64,000 nucleotides of DNA from Globisporangium splendens (lineage: Eukaryota > Oomycota > Peronosporomycetes > Pythiales > Pythiaceae): positions 1 to 64,000 of the forward strand of contig VFIW01000022.1 of assembly GCA_006386115.1 (NCBI GenBank). The letters run 5' to 3'. Shown one piece after another: positions 42,773 to 53,955 of the stretch. Position numbers and translations under genes: made by a program. The notes below the pieces were generated by a model. The model had not been told where the DNA came from, did no database searches, and saw only the letters and a list, made by a program, of their open reading frames with translations. The number at the start of each line of letters is the position of its first letter. Position 1 is the stretch's first letter.

Positions 42773-44977
42773 TGTTGAATATCTTGTGGTTAGTCTGGAC
42801 GTGGAGGTGGGCACGTGGGGGTTTAGATATCTCTCGAGCCGTGAACGGAGCCTGTCGAGGAGATGGAAGCTTGAAAACTGAGCACCTCCCTGGAGGTGGA
42901 ACCCGAGGCGCTCTGGTCTGTATTCGCGCAGACACGCGTGCACGCATCCCAAGACGGCAACGTTGCACTGACAAGTGCAATGACCACCCGCGAGGTGATA
43001 CAGTGTAGAACCGGTTGCTGATCTGTTCATCCAATTGTCACATTAGACACGCATCCCAGGCGTCAATGTGGACCTTTGCCATTCGTCATTGCACACAGGA
43101 CCAAATTACCCTTTAAATAGAATATTTCGCAAAAGTGCTGACAATATCAAGTTTGCCGCATATCAAGTACAACAGCAATTCCACAGTATGCATTGCAGCG
43201 ACAAAGTTTCAGTGATATCAGTTATAAAAGGATGCACGTGTCGGAGCTGCTCATTTGGCTGGTCTCACTTGCACGGTGCATGTCGTCATCACTGATGACT
43301 TTTGGTGCTCTCTTGTCTTTCTGCGACCGCTATCACGCTCTACAGAGAGAAGATGATCACACCGCATGTCAGAGCCATCCGCGGCAGATCTCGAGGAGCG
43401 AGCCTGTCTGCACTCTTGTGTTCATGCCATCGTTGGGCATCTGCTGGAGTCACATCGTTCGTCGCCACGATGCATTCTCTGCTACGAAAAAGAGCCAAAA
43501 TGCACAATCGAAATGCACAGATATCGAGAAAAGTATGAGAGACGGATGGCGGTGCAAACGCACGCGCGAAATAGAAAGAGGTGCAAATGCACGCTGTACT
43601 TGATGTGAATCTGTGCAATCTCTAGAAGCCGCAGTAGAAACGACTCGATTGAAATTCCTAGACAGGAAAAGAACAGCGTGCGTACGGTTAAAATAACTAT
43701 GGGGGTGCACTGGGTCTCCATAAGTGCAGGTTTGGTCTGCTTGCTTCCCCAGCAGATTTGCACTCACAATGGTGATGCTCTCTCGTCGATAACGAATCCA
43801 CGATTGCTTGCTGTATGGAGTACACCGAACAAAGTCCAAGCACTAACTAAATGATGGGGGAGCATTTCTGCAGTCGCAGCCTCAATAGACTGAATGCTTT
43901 TCCCTCTGCGCTCTTGCGATTGCACTGCACCCAAAATGCTGTGTGAAAAGTATGGAGTAATTGTCGTCCACGTGTCAACGACATCGTGCAATAGAGGAGA
44001 GCAAACTCTCTTTCCTATCAGCACGAGCGCTGATGCGGCGATTCCTAATTGCCAGCAGGATTGAGGGAAACGCTGGAGACCTCGCAATGTGCATTATTGC
44101 TTGGCGCACAGGTCCGAATGGATCGACCTCAGCAAAACGTGGACCGCAAAATAAAGATCTCTCTTCAGGAAGGCTCGAATACAGTGAGAATGGGGGAAGA
44201 CGCACAGCGGACAGGACGGCTCTCTATAAGTGCATTGTTCAGACGCAAGAGAAGCTCTTAAATGACCCAGGCCGAGTGGGGATACTGTTCAATCCGTCTT
44301 GCCTTAAATCACTTGTGATTTCTTTATGACTCGGTGTGCGCTTTGGGATCCCTAATGAAAGTCCGGGTACGACTCGTTCTTCCTGATCGTGGTTGCTGCA
44401 TCTATATGTGTGCGAATCCCCATCGAGGGAGCTGGTCCATCCTTTCGGCGGCTCGATTTCACCAAAAAGGCTCGCGCTCACCATCGCCCCGCGTGACGTT
44501 GACCATTTGGACTCGATTTGGATCATCTGCGGTTATGAAACAGAGAGATCAACGAACTGTACTAATCTGAAGAAGTTGTCGATTTTCTTGAAGACTTCTT
44601 TTTGCTTTAGTGCACGCCGAATGTTCACTCTGTTCACTGTGAACGTCGCTGTGTATTTCATCCTTTGGCGAAACGTTGAATTTGCATCACAATTTGGTAT
44701 GTATGAAATAATTGCTTCGAAAACAAAAAGACAAAACACCATCAGTAACATTCAATTGATGCGACCGAATTCGTAATAATCGCCAGAATGAGAACAAAAT
44801 GGTTTGGACTTTGCGGCTCCACAGGCAGCTTTATCCAAACGGAGCTCTTTTTCGATGCGATAAACATCCTTTTCCGTGTTTTTGTTGTCTTATTCGTATT
44901 AGATGTGCATGTTCTGTGGCTGGAAGGGCAATTGAGGTGAGGACTCCGAGTCACTCCGTCGCTCGATCAGGTAACGA
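42773..44977. other. Intergenic, no supported gene
   Basis: About 2.2 kb lie between glucanase copies 2 and 3. Small open frames at 43764-44087 and 44239-44526 (minus) have no recognisable domain. No repeat or mobile element was identified. Confidence 0.55.
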
Positions 44978-47900
44978 TCAGTACGCACTGACTTTGCCGA
45001 CCGCGTAGTCGTCCGAGGTGGCAGTGCTGGTGCTAGCAGCCGTCGAGTCACTCGCATTGGAAGCGTTGATCGTCGTGCTCGATCCAGTCGTCGACGCACT
45101 AAAGAGCGTGTTGCAGTCAGCTGATCCCGACGCGGAAGCATCAGCACTGACGGAAGAGCTACCCGCGGTGGATCCAACCTGGAAGAGCTTGTCGCAGTCG
45201 GTCGAGCCGTCCGTGGAAGCAGTAGATATCGTGGTGGTCACGGCGTCAGTCGTTGGCTGGGGCAAGGTGTTGCAGTCCGCCGAGCCAGACGAAGAGGCAT
45301 CAGCACCTACGGTGTCGGTGGTACTCGTCGTGGTGGTCGAGGTATCGGTGCCAGTGGTGGAGCCGAACAAAGTGTTGCAGTCCGCCGAGCCAGACGAAGA
45401 GGCATCAGCACCTACGGTGTCGGTGGTACTCGTCGTGGTGGTCGAGGTATCGGTGCCAGTGGTGGAGCCGAACAAAGTGTTGCAGTCCGCCGAGCCAGAC
45501 GAAGAGGCATCAGCACCTACGGTGTCGGTGGTACTCGTCGTGGTGGTCGAGGTATCGGTGCCAGTGGTGGAGCCGAACAAAGTGTTGCAGTCCGCCGAGC
45601 CAGACGAAGAGGCATCAGCACCTACGGTGTCGGTGGTACTCGTCGTGGTGGTCGAGGTATCGGTGCCAGTGGTGGAGCCGAACAAAGTGTTGCAGTCCGC
45701 CGAGCCAGACGAAGAGGCATCAGCACCTACGGTGTCGGTGGTACTCGTCGTGGTGGTCGAGGTATCGGTGCCAGTGGTGGAGCCGAACAAAGTGTTGCAG
45801 TCCGCCGAGCCAGACGAAGAGGCATCAGCACCTACGGTGTCGGTGGTACTCGTCGTGGTGGTCGAGGTATCGGTGCCAGTGGTGGAGCCGAACAAAGTGT
45901 TGCAGTCCGCCGAGCCAGACGAAGAGGCATCAGCACCTACGGTGTCGGTGGTACTCGTCGTGGTGGTCGAGGTATCGGTGCCAGTGGTGGAGCCGAACAA
46001 AGTGTTGCAGTCCGCCGAGCCAGACGAAGAGGCATCAGCACCTACGGTGTCGGTGGTACTCGTCGTGGTGGTCGAGGTATCGGTGCCAGTGGTGGAGCCG
46101 AACAAAGTGTTGCAGTCCGCCGAGCCAGACGAAGAGGCATCAGCACCTACGGTGTCGGTGGTACTCGTCGTGGTGGTCGAGGTATCGGTGCCAGTGGTGG
46201 AGCCGAACAAAGTGTTGCAGTCCGCCGAGCCAGACGAAGAGGCATCAGCACCTACGGTGTCGGTGGTACTCGTCGTGGTGGTCGAGGTATCGGTGCCAGT
46301 GGTGGAGCCGAACAAAGTGTTGCAGTCCACCGATCCATCTTGCGATGACGACGAATCGCTGGTTTCAGGGGTCGATGTCGTAGTGCCAAAGAGCGTGTTG
46401 CAGTCAACCGAGCCATCCAAGGACGACGAAGAGGACGACTTCGTGGTGGCTGTCGTGGTAGTCGAAGCAGCCGTCGAGTCCGCATCCGAGGCCACACCGT
46501 TGGTGGAGCTGGAAGTGACGGTCGTAGCGGAGCCGCTGCTGTACGCAGTGGACGTCGTCGTAGCAGCGTTTCCAGACGCAGAGCCATCGAGAACCGAAAA
46601 GTCCGCTCCCGAGGTCGTCGTTGAGGTGGTCGTCGTCGTACCTGTGGCAGAGGTGGTCGTAGCATCAGCGCCCGATGCCGCGGCGTTACCTTCCGTGGTG
46701 GTGGCAGCACTGCTTGCCGAGGTGGTGGTAGTGGTCGCACCCGTAGCATCAGCAGTCGACGTCGTGGCACTGCTTCCCGACGTGGTGGCGGTGGTGGTGG
46801 AAGCTCCAGTGGTCGTCGTCGTCGTAGCAGCTGAGCCTGCCATTTTGAACACCGTGTTGCAGTCCAATGAACCTGAGTCGCTGGCTGCTGTGGTACTGCT
46901 GAAAAGAGTGTCACAGTCCACAGAGCCGCTCGCAGACGCCGACACCGTGCCAGTGGCAGCGGTGGTGGTGGAACCCACGCTCGTATTGAAGAGGGTGTCA
47001 CAATCAACGGAACCAGAGGCGGATGACGCGCTAGCAGACTCAGTGGTGCTGGCCGAAGTCGTCGACGTCAACTCGCCTTCCCCAACAGCAGCCACGGCAG
47101 CAGAGCTGCCACTAGTGCTGCCCACGCCAACAGTGCCAACTTCGCCATCCAGCGAAGCTGAGGACGACGACGAGTCGCCGAACGTCAGCGTCTTGTACGC
47201 GGACTTCAGCGCGCCATCTGCATCAAAGAGACCAAAGTACGCCTCGACGGTCTGGTTGGCGGCCAGCGTCGCGATCTTCCAGCTCTCGTCAAAGCCCGCA
47301 AAGTAGTAGTACTTCAAGCCCTTCGCTTGCGCGTAGCTGTAAAAGTCCTGGAAGTACGTCGCCGCGTTCTCGGCCGTCGCGTTACTCGCGTCCGCATCGA
47401 TACCGTCCGTGGCCCAGCCGGTCTCGCCCAAGAGCACCTCCTTGTTTTGCTTCGCGGCGAGGTCAATCAACGGCGTGATACGATCGTTCAGGTATGCCAC
47501 GGCCTTATCAGCCTCGATCTTCTCCCAGAACGGGAACGAGTTCGCAGACACCACGTCGACCTACACAACCGAAACACACAAATTAGTTTACCAGCTTGGC
47601 ATCAAGGAGAGCCACGAAGCTATAACACCTTACCGCGTCGATCAGTTCTGGGTACTGCAAGTAGATATCGCCGATATCCGCGATGGTCACTGGGATGTCG
47701 AGGCTTTGATCGGTTAGGAGCTTCTTGATCTCGTTGAAGTTGGAGATCGCGACCGTCGTGTTCACGTCTCCACGGTACACGGCTTCACTGCCGACATGGA
47801 TCCCGACGATGTCATTGGAGTTGATGAGCCCCTCCTGCGCCAGCATCTCCTTGAGCTTCGCTTTCTCGTCCTCGTACGTAGCATTATCGGTACCGACCCA

Positions 47901-48203
47901 GAGGCCGAGCGCGACCTTGAGTCCAGCCTTGATCGCCGCCGGCACGACGTTCGTGGCTTGGTCACAGTCCGTGAGACTGTAGAGTCGAATCGTGTCCGTG
48001 ACAGTCTTAAGAATCGTGAGCTCCTTCGCAATCTGGTCGGCGCTCTTGCACTTCGTTGCAGTCGGTGCCCAGTCTGGGCCGGCGCGGCTGTTGTAGTTGA
48101 TGCCGTGGCACTTGAAGTTTTGCGCCGAGGCTTCTGGGGAAACGGCAGCAGCCCATGCAAGGGCGGCGAGCACCAGCGAGGTAGTAGAACCGATGCGCAC
48201 CAT
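44978..48203 (-). CDS. GH17 glucan endo-1,3-beta-glucosidase with long Cys-bearing repeat tail (copy 3)
   Basis: Exons 48203-47634 and 47560-44978 join in phase (A-VDVVSANSFPFWEK) to 1,050 aa. A signal peptide (MVRIGSTTSLVLAALAWAAA) and GH17 core are followed by a tail of ~700 residues. Catalytic Glu residues are present in HVGSEAVYRGD and LGETGWATDG. The tail is Ser/Thr-rich and contains short single-Cys motifs of the form DC(D/N)T(L/V)F: several irregular copies, then ten identical 35-residue units, then further copies. The tail probably spans the wall or forms disulfide cross-links; no GPI signal is evident (the end is DDYAVGKVSAY). It is the longest paralogue and, with copy 4, has an intron. 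Confidence 0.94.
45267..46316 (-). repeat. Ten identical 105-bp tandem repeats in GH17 copy 3
   Basis: gtgttgcagtccgccgagcc recurs every 105 bp from 45267; the period keeps the frame and codes 35 residues containing DCNTLFGSTTGTDTS and TVGADASSSG. Units look identical base for base, indicating recent expansion or homogenisation. The antisense strand is also open (45018-47306) but is a shadow. Confidence 0.95.
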
Positions 48204-49493
48204 GCTGACCTAAAGTGCCAATCGCGTGTCGTCGAATCAATTCGAGGAATGAAATGAAAACGATGGCAGGAGATGGAACTTTCGAAAATGCCAAACAAGC
48301 AGGAGCGGAGGAGACAGACGAAGCCACAACTTGACCAAGGCAGCGCGGCGCGGCTATCTATTATAGCCACTGTAGCTCAAGAGCGGTGCGGAGACATGCA
48401 GTGGCGAGAGAGGAGCGCGTAGGAACGAGCAGATAGAAAAAGATGGGATGATAGCTCGCGCATGGCAGCGGATACGGCGGGATTTTGAGTGCAAATGAGC
48501 GGCTACGAATGGAGTGAAACGTGCGAGAGGGGTCGGATTATGTCCACCTCAGAGGACGCCCATGATCGGCTGGATACTCTTGACGATCTCGATAAAGTAT
48601 CATTGCAACGGCTCGCAATATAGCAAACTGTGGAATTTGGACACGCCGCAGATACTTAAACGAAGACTTAACGGATTCTTGAACTGCACCTCTGGTCATC
48701 ACATGGCTGCGTCTCTCCTCCAGCATCCAACCTCTGAAACGTAATACTAGCCAGTCCACCAACGAATGCACGGTAGAGAGCAGCTATACAATACCTGGTT
48801 AAATAGATACCCCTGTAAAGTAGATGGTGAGACACAGCTCGAACGCTATCCGCAGCGATCGCCACATTGTCCTGCGCGTCAGATCTCATGAGAAACGAAG
48901 AGCTCCACATAGGATAAAAGGGGAGTTTGAATGCTGACGCTCCATGGGATACGCTTGCGCACGCCCTACGTCAAGCGAATGCGTGTGAGGATCCGCATGG
49001 AACAGCACGGTCCAGTTGGAAGGACGCGCAGGCAGTTGAACCACCTCTCTCATCTGGTGATATTTTGCCAGTTTGCCTGGGAGGTTTCTCTGTTTGTGTG
49101 GCTCGTGTGACAGTAGTGACCGTTGATCCTAACTTCAAGCCGTAGTCAGGATCCCTCTTTCCCGTTGGTCTCCGGTGGCATGGCGACAAGATCCTACAGA
49201 CAGTAGGATGCCGAGAGGTTTACAAGTGACCACATCCGTGGATGGTGAACAATTTTGTCAGCTCATCTCGGCCCATCGAGTCGATTTGCTCATGCTTTGC
49301 TCCCAATCATGCAAGGAACTTCACTCTGCTCCTCTTTATCATGACGCAATCCAACGAACTGGTGGACACCACTGCGTGACAGAGCATACGATACCAAAGC
49401 GTTTACTAAATTTGCTGACTGAGAATTAAAACGTCATCGCCTGGGTAGTTGAGTTCATAGATGCTATCGTAGAAGACGTCGAAGTTCGTTGGC
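48204..49493. other. Intergenic, no supported gene
   Basis: About 1.3 kb lie between glucanase copies 3 and 4. The 48204-48500 part should include the copy-3 promoter. Nothing else is recognised. Confidence 0.55.
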
Positions 49494-50668
49494 TCACGAG
49501 TTGCACTTGTTGTGGTTGCTGCTTGTGGACGCAGAAGGTGGTGCTGACGTGGATGGGGTAGGCGAAGTGGGAGTCCAGGTGGATGCTTCTGCTTTTCCTC
49601 CTTCAACATCCAGGGAGAAGTCAGGTACTGCCGCGCTCTCTTCAAGCAGGACACTAACGAAGTTCGCTTTCACCGTTCCGTTTGCGTTAAACAGTCCGAA
49701 GTGCGCCTCCACGGTCTCATCTACAGCGGCCGCCACCTTCCACTCTTCATCGAACGCCTCAAAGTAAAAGTACTCCCAGCTTTGCTGCCTGGCGAGCGCA
49801 CAAAAGTCCCGAAAGTACGTCTGCAGATGGCATCCAACAAAGACAACGAATTAGCTCATTTATCTGTCAATTCCAAACAATCCCACAAGATTCTTACCAA
49901 GGCATTCTCGGGAGTGGCGGTGGAAGCCTTGGCACTGACGCCGTCCGAAGCCCATCCAGTCTCGCCGATGACCACGCGTTTCCCCTTGCTGCTGGCGAGG
50001 GCAAACAGCGGTGCCATGCAGTCCTGGAAGTGCCGCGCTGCCGTAGCCACGTCCCATTTCTCCCAGAATGGAAAGTTGTTGGCGGACACCACGTCGACGG
50101 CATCAACGAGCTCCGAGTGTGCGAGATACACGTCGCTAATTTCGGCGATCGTCACGGGGATGCTCTTGCTCTGCGGATACTGGTCGCGCAACACCTTGAT
50201 CTCGTCCAGGTACGCGATGCTCTGAGCGGCACTGATGTCGTTCCGATAAATGGCTTCGCTGCCGACGTGGATGTCAAAGATCTTGTCGGACGTGATGAGT
50301 CCACGGGTCAAGAGTGACTCGAGCTGCGCCTTCTCGGCGCGAAACACGTTGGCGTCTCCGCTCACCCAGAGTCCCACAGACACGTTCAGTCCGGCGCTGA
50401 TCGCCGCTGGGATCACGCGTGTGCCTTGGTCGCAATCCACGAGGCTGTACAGGCGCACGATGTTGGTCACTGTCTTGAGCGTCTTCATGTCCTGCTGGAT
50501 GCTGGCGTCGCTCTTGCATCTCGTCTCGGAGGGTGCCCAGTCGGGACCAAGGCGAGCGTTGTAGTTGAGACCAAAGACCTGGAGCGCGTCGGTACTAGAC
50601 GCCGAGAGAAGAGTTGCGCTGACGATTGCTGCGGTGGCGCCAATGACACTGGAGAAAAATCGAGTCAT
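49494..50668 (-). CDS. GH17 glucan endo-1,3-beta-glucosidase, short tail (copy 4)
   Basis: Exons 50668-49898 and 49820-49494 join in phase to 365 aa. A signal peptide (MTRFFSSVIGATAAIVSATLL) precedes the GH17 core (FGLNYNARLGPDWAPSETRC, acid/base Glu in HVGSEAIYRND, nucleophile Glu in IGETGWASDG). The tail is only ~50 residues, Ser/Thr/Pro-rich, ending SNHNKCNS, again with a Cys near the end. It is the most diverged of the four. Its shorter tail suggests a less wall-attached enzyme, by inference. Confidence 0.93.
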
Positions 50669-51166
50669 TCTTCTTGTTCTGGCAGGCGAGAGCTAGGCAA
50701 GGTGAATTGGATAATGGGCACAAGCTATCGGGTGTAGCCGTAGTGGTGGTGGATATGCGATGCGTGTCAACTTCTTTGCAGCTGAATGACTTGGGGGAGT
50801 TTTGGAACACGCTGGGAGCATCCGTGCCTCAAAACGGACAGTACGCAGTCAGTTGGCCTCATCGCATCCTGCGCCGATCACTTTTGACTGCTCTACGACT
50901 GATTCACATGGGATCCATCAATTCGTCTGGGTTCAATGGAAGTTGGATCTGCGATTGCGAAGTTGGCCACTTGGACTAGAAAACGCGAGAGGCGAAAAAG
51001 AGCGAGGTGAGAACCAAAAATACTTTTCTATATTAGATATACACAAGTTTTGATAGGGAAAAAATGATGCTGCAACGACCAGCAGCCATCCATGCCAAGC
51101 TGCAACCTCGCGCATGTTCCCAAGCGAAATAGGCAGCCAATGTGGAGGCAAAACAGCCGATGGCGC
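50669..51166. other. Intergenic, no supported gene
   Basis: This is the 5' flank of glucanase copy 4 and the 3' flank of the CGR1-like gene. Short open frames only. Confidence 0.6.
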
Positions 51167-51707
51167 CTACTTGGAGTACACGGGCACGTACTCGACGACG
51201 CCGTGCTTGTTCACAATCGTCTTCTTGATATTGCGCAGCTGCTTCTTGCTCATCGTCTTCATACGGTGCGTACGCGAAATCTGCATCATATAACAACAAC
51301 AGCATAATAATAAACAAACGTGAGCCATTCGTGCTGTCAAGTATCGCCGCGTATACAAGCCAACAAGCGGCACGCACCACTTGGACAGACGCCGACTTGA
51401 GCTCGTTCTCCTTTCGCCGCTTCTCCTTCTCCTCGCGCGCCTGTCGCTTGGCGTCGCGCTCGCTCTGTCGCCGGACCTTGATCTCGTCCTGCAGCGCCTT
51501 GAGCTCCTTGAGCTTGGCGCGCTTGAGCATCTTCTCCTCCCACGACGTGCTCAGTGTCTTCGTGCCCTTGTACTTGACGGCCGAGAAGCGCGTCTTCTCC
51601 ACCTTCTTCCACGTGCGGCCGCTCACGGGCTTGCCGATCGGCGCCTCCTGCGGCGGCACGCTCGAGCCGGGCGCAGGGGAAGAAGCAGAAGCAGCGACGT
51701 CGGTCAT
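51167..51707 (-). CDS. CGR1: CGR1/CCDC86-like ribosome biogenesis protein
   Basis: Exons 51707-51378 and 51280-51167 join in phase to 147 aa. The protein has the family layout: GRTWKKVEKTRFS, then TLSTSWEEKMLKRAKLKELK, a long charged helix (ERDAKRQAREEKEKRRKENE), and RMKTMSKKQLRNIKKT near the end. Yeast Cgr1 is a nucleolar factor needed for 60S pre-rRNA processing. The unspliced frame reads on into a hydrophobic stretch that is intron translation. Divergent from TEN1 with ~310 bp between; that gap holds no other gene. Confidence 0.9.
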
Positions 51708-52016
51708 CTCTTCACTCTTCTCTTATTCGGCGTGGATGGCGAAATGGAGCTCGCCGATGATAAACGGTCCTTTAGGAACCAACCAGCAGCAGCAACGCTA
51801 CGGGTCACCTTCGCGCAACTTCCCACAGACTCAAATGTCAAGTCTAGCTTTGCATGTGTCAAACTTCGAAACAGCTGCAGTACAGTTGGACAGTGTAGTA
51901 GACAAATAACGAGCATATTGTTCACATTTGACACAAATGAATCGAATCTTGATACGCATACAGAGTGGGCTTTCTGAAGCTCGTAGGCGACAACTGGATT
52001 CCAATCGAGATCGAAG

Positions 52017-52530
52017 ATGGCGACCAATTTCTGCGAGATCGTGCAGATCGCAGAGGTGCTGCGCGACGCGAAGCTCCAGAACCGATCCGTGCGCATCACC
52101 GGCAGGTGCGTCCGCTCGAACCCCTTACCCGTGTGCCTACGTTGCTGTAGAATATGACGCATATCCTCTTGCTTTCGTAGATTGGACGCGTACGATGCGC
52201 AGCGCAATTTGGCGCGCGTGTCGTTCGAGAATGCCGAGATGACAGTCGACACGCGGATCCTGAGCGTGGACGGCCTCGAACTGCACATTGGATCCATGTA
52301 CCAGTTTCTGGGCGAAACGCAGCAAGTGCGGCAGGTACGAATGGCATGCGTGTGGCCCATTAGATGATGGTCTAATGGATGCTTTCCATTGTGTATCACA
52401 GGCATCTGGTGGTCAGGATACCGTTCGCCTTGTGGCGCGCGTGGCTCGCAATGTCGATAGTCTCGATATGGATCTCTTTCTGCAGGCGCTGGCGCTCCGA
52501 CGTCAATTCCTAGCGACGCATGACACGTAA
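52017..52530 (+). CDS. TEN1: TEN1-like CST-complex OB-fold protein
   Basis: Three exons (52017-52105, 52181-52334, 52402-52530) join in phase to 123 aa, the usual TEN1 size. The pattern fits TEN1: RSVRITGRLDAYDAQRNLAR, then a beta-strand pair, LHIGSMYQFLGE, and a C-terminal VRLVARVARNVDSLDMDLFL with LALRRQFL. TEN1 pairs with STN1 (and CTC1) in the CST complex, which binds single-stranded DNA at telomeres and helps DNA polymerase alpha fill in the C-strand. Assignment rests on pattern and size because the family is divergent. It is convergent with SLBP, ~100 bp apart. Confidence 0.8.
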
Positions 52531-52631
52531 GGCAACCTTTTATAAATCCTATTTAGTCTTCCGCACACACACAAGCACAATAGAAACGATAGTGGTCTAT
52601 TATGTGTGCCATTAGAATAAACTGACGATTT

Positions 52632-53623
52632 TTATAGCAGATCGTCGTCGTCGTCCATGTCGCCCTCGTCAAAGTTCTCGTAAATTGATCGAGACAGCGG
52701 CGTGTCGGTGGAGCTCGTGGCCAAATGCTGGTGTCGCTCAGGGTCGAGATCAGCCATATCGCCGTCCTCATCAACTCCAGCAGCAGCTACAGACGATACG
52801 GAGGCAGTGGTGGTCGTGGCTGCAGACGCTGCCGATGGGACTTCTTCGGCGACATTCTGGAGCTCCGGCGGGTCGTACTTGTGCAGCACCTGGCGCCACT
52901 TGCGCACCATGGCGTCAAACGTTTTCTTGCTCACGTTGAGCGTCCTGTCGGGCGTCATCGGGTGCACCAATTTGCGTCGTTGATGTCTGATAATAACCAC
53001 ACACAGAGCGCTTTGTGAGCAACATCATCGAATGATACGCATTTCATACATGTCATGCACAAAACGTACCGTGGGACGGCGGCGCAGTACCGGTCGTAGC
53101 CGATCGTGTTCTTCCCGTAGTCAATCTGCTTCTGGCGTTGCGCGAGTCGATGCGGATCAGTCTCTCGTTCTTCCGACAGCAGCTTCACGCCATTCTGCGC
53201 AGCATCAGCAGCGGTGGACGTAAAGCCCGTTTGCGCATTCGAGTCATTCCGAGGCGGTGCGTGGCGCTCATGGGGCGTCGGTGTATCGCGCTCTCCTCTT
53301 CGCGCGTTGCTATGACCGTGATACTGCTTGCCATTATTGCTGTTATACCGCCCACTGCTGTACGAGCGCCATGGCTGTGGAGTGTTGTTGCCGGTGGCGT
53401 TCATCGCGTCATGTCTGTTGCTTGGATAATCGTGTCGGGACGGCTCTGGACGGCGCTGGCGCTTCGCGTCCGGCGTCTCCATGCGTCGATCGTAGCTGGC
53501 GATGTCGCTCTGGTGGTGAGCAGGCCGCTTCGCCCCACGATTGTACCCATTGCCGCCGCCGTTGTGGTAGCGCTGCTGCTGTGTCTGCATGCGCCGATCG
53601 TCCTCGTCGGCGTGGCGCTTCAT
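52632..53623 (-). CDS. SLBP: Histone RNA hairpin-binding protein (SLBP)
   Basis: Exons 53623-53070 and 52986-52632 join in phase to 302 aa. The first ATG is 53623 ([12 protein letters not shown]); the open frame reaches 53659 only through a TTG. The RNA-binding domain is clear: [19 protein letters not shown], then [18 protein letters not shown] and [21 protein letters not shown] binds the 3' stem-loop of replication-dependent histone mRNAs for processing and translation. The animal TPNK phospho-site is TPDR here, keeping the Thr-Pro. The N-terminal ~170 residues are basic, Gln/Asn/Arg-rich and disordered. An E2F-like site lies ~80 bp upstream of the ATG. Confidence 0.92.
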
Positions 53624-53700
53624 TCCTTCTTCTTCTGGTTGTTTGTCTGCTGTCAGCAAAAATGACTACCAAGAAAGTTACCATGAAGTCATTTTTCCAG

Positions 53701-53760
53701 TTTTTGGCGGGAAAATTTGTTGCCAAAGCAAGGCAGAATGGCAGTGGTTGCCGCCAAAAC
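53701..53760. promoter_or_regulatory. E2F-like sites upstream of SLBP
   Basis: TTTGGCGGGAAA (53703-53714) matches the E2F/DP consensus core, and a second GGCGG-containing match (TTTTGGCGGCAA on the minus strand, 53748-53760) lies 35 bp further upstream of the minus-strand gene. A 10-bp inverted repeat (AAAAATGACT at 53658 with AGTCATTTTT ~19 nt later) sits between them and the start. A role in S-phase expression is inference from the motif and the gene. Confidence 0.5.
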
Positions 53761-53955
53761 ACGGTAGACGAGTATGTGGATCATGAACATGTGGTGTAAA
53801 ACAAGCGAGCCACTTCATGGCAACGAACTTCAAGCAGTGCTTTTACTTTTGTGTTTAGTGAGGTGAGTGCTGGTTGGAAGAATGCAAGACAGCATGAGAA
53901 GACTGGCTGCTGCTACTGCTGGCGATGTGGAGGAGAGATCGACAAGATGCATAAG

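Noticed and set aside
43764..44526. Two minus frames considered as degenerate transposable element
   Set aside because: No conserved catalytic motif, terminal repeat or target-site duplication could be found.
45018..47306. 762-codon plus-strand open frame rich in Val/Glu/Ser
   Set aside because: It mirrors the tail of glucanase copy 3; codon bias of the Ser/Thr tail leaves the antisense open.
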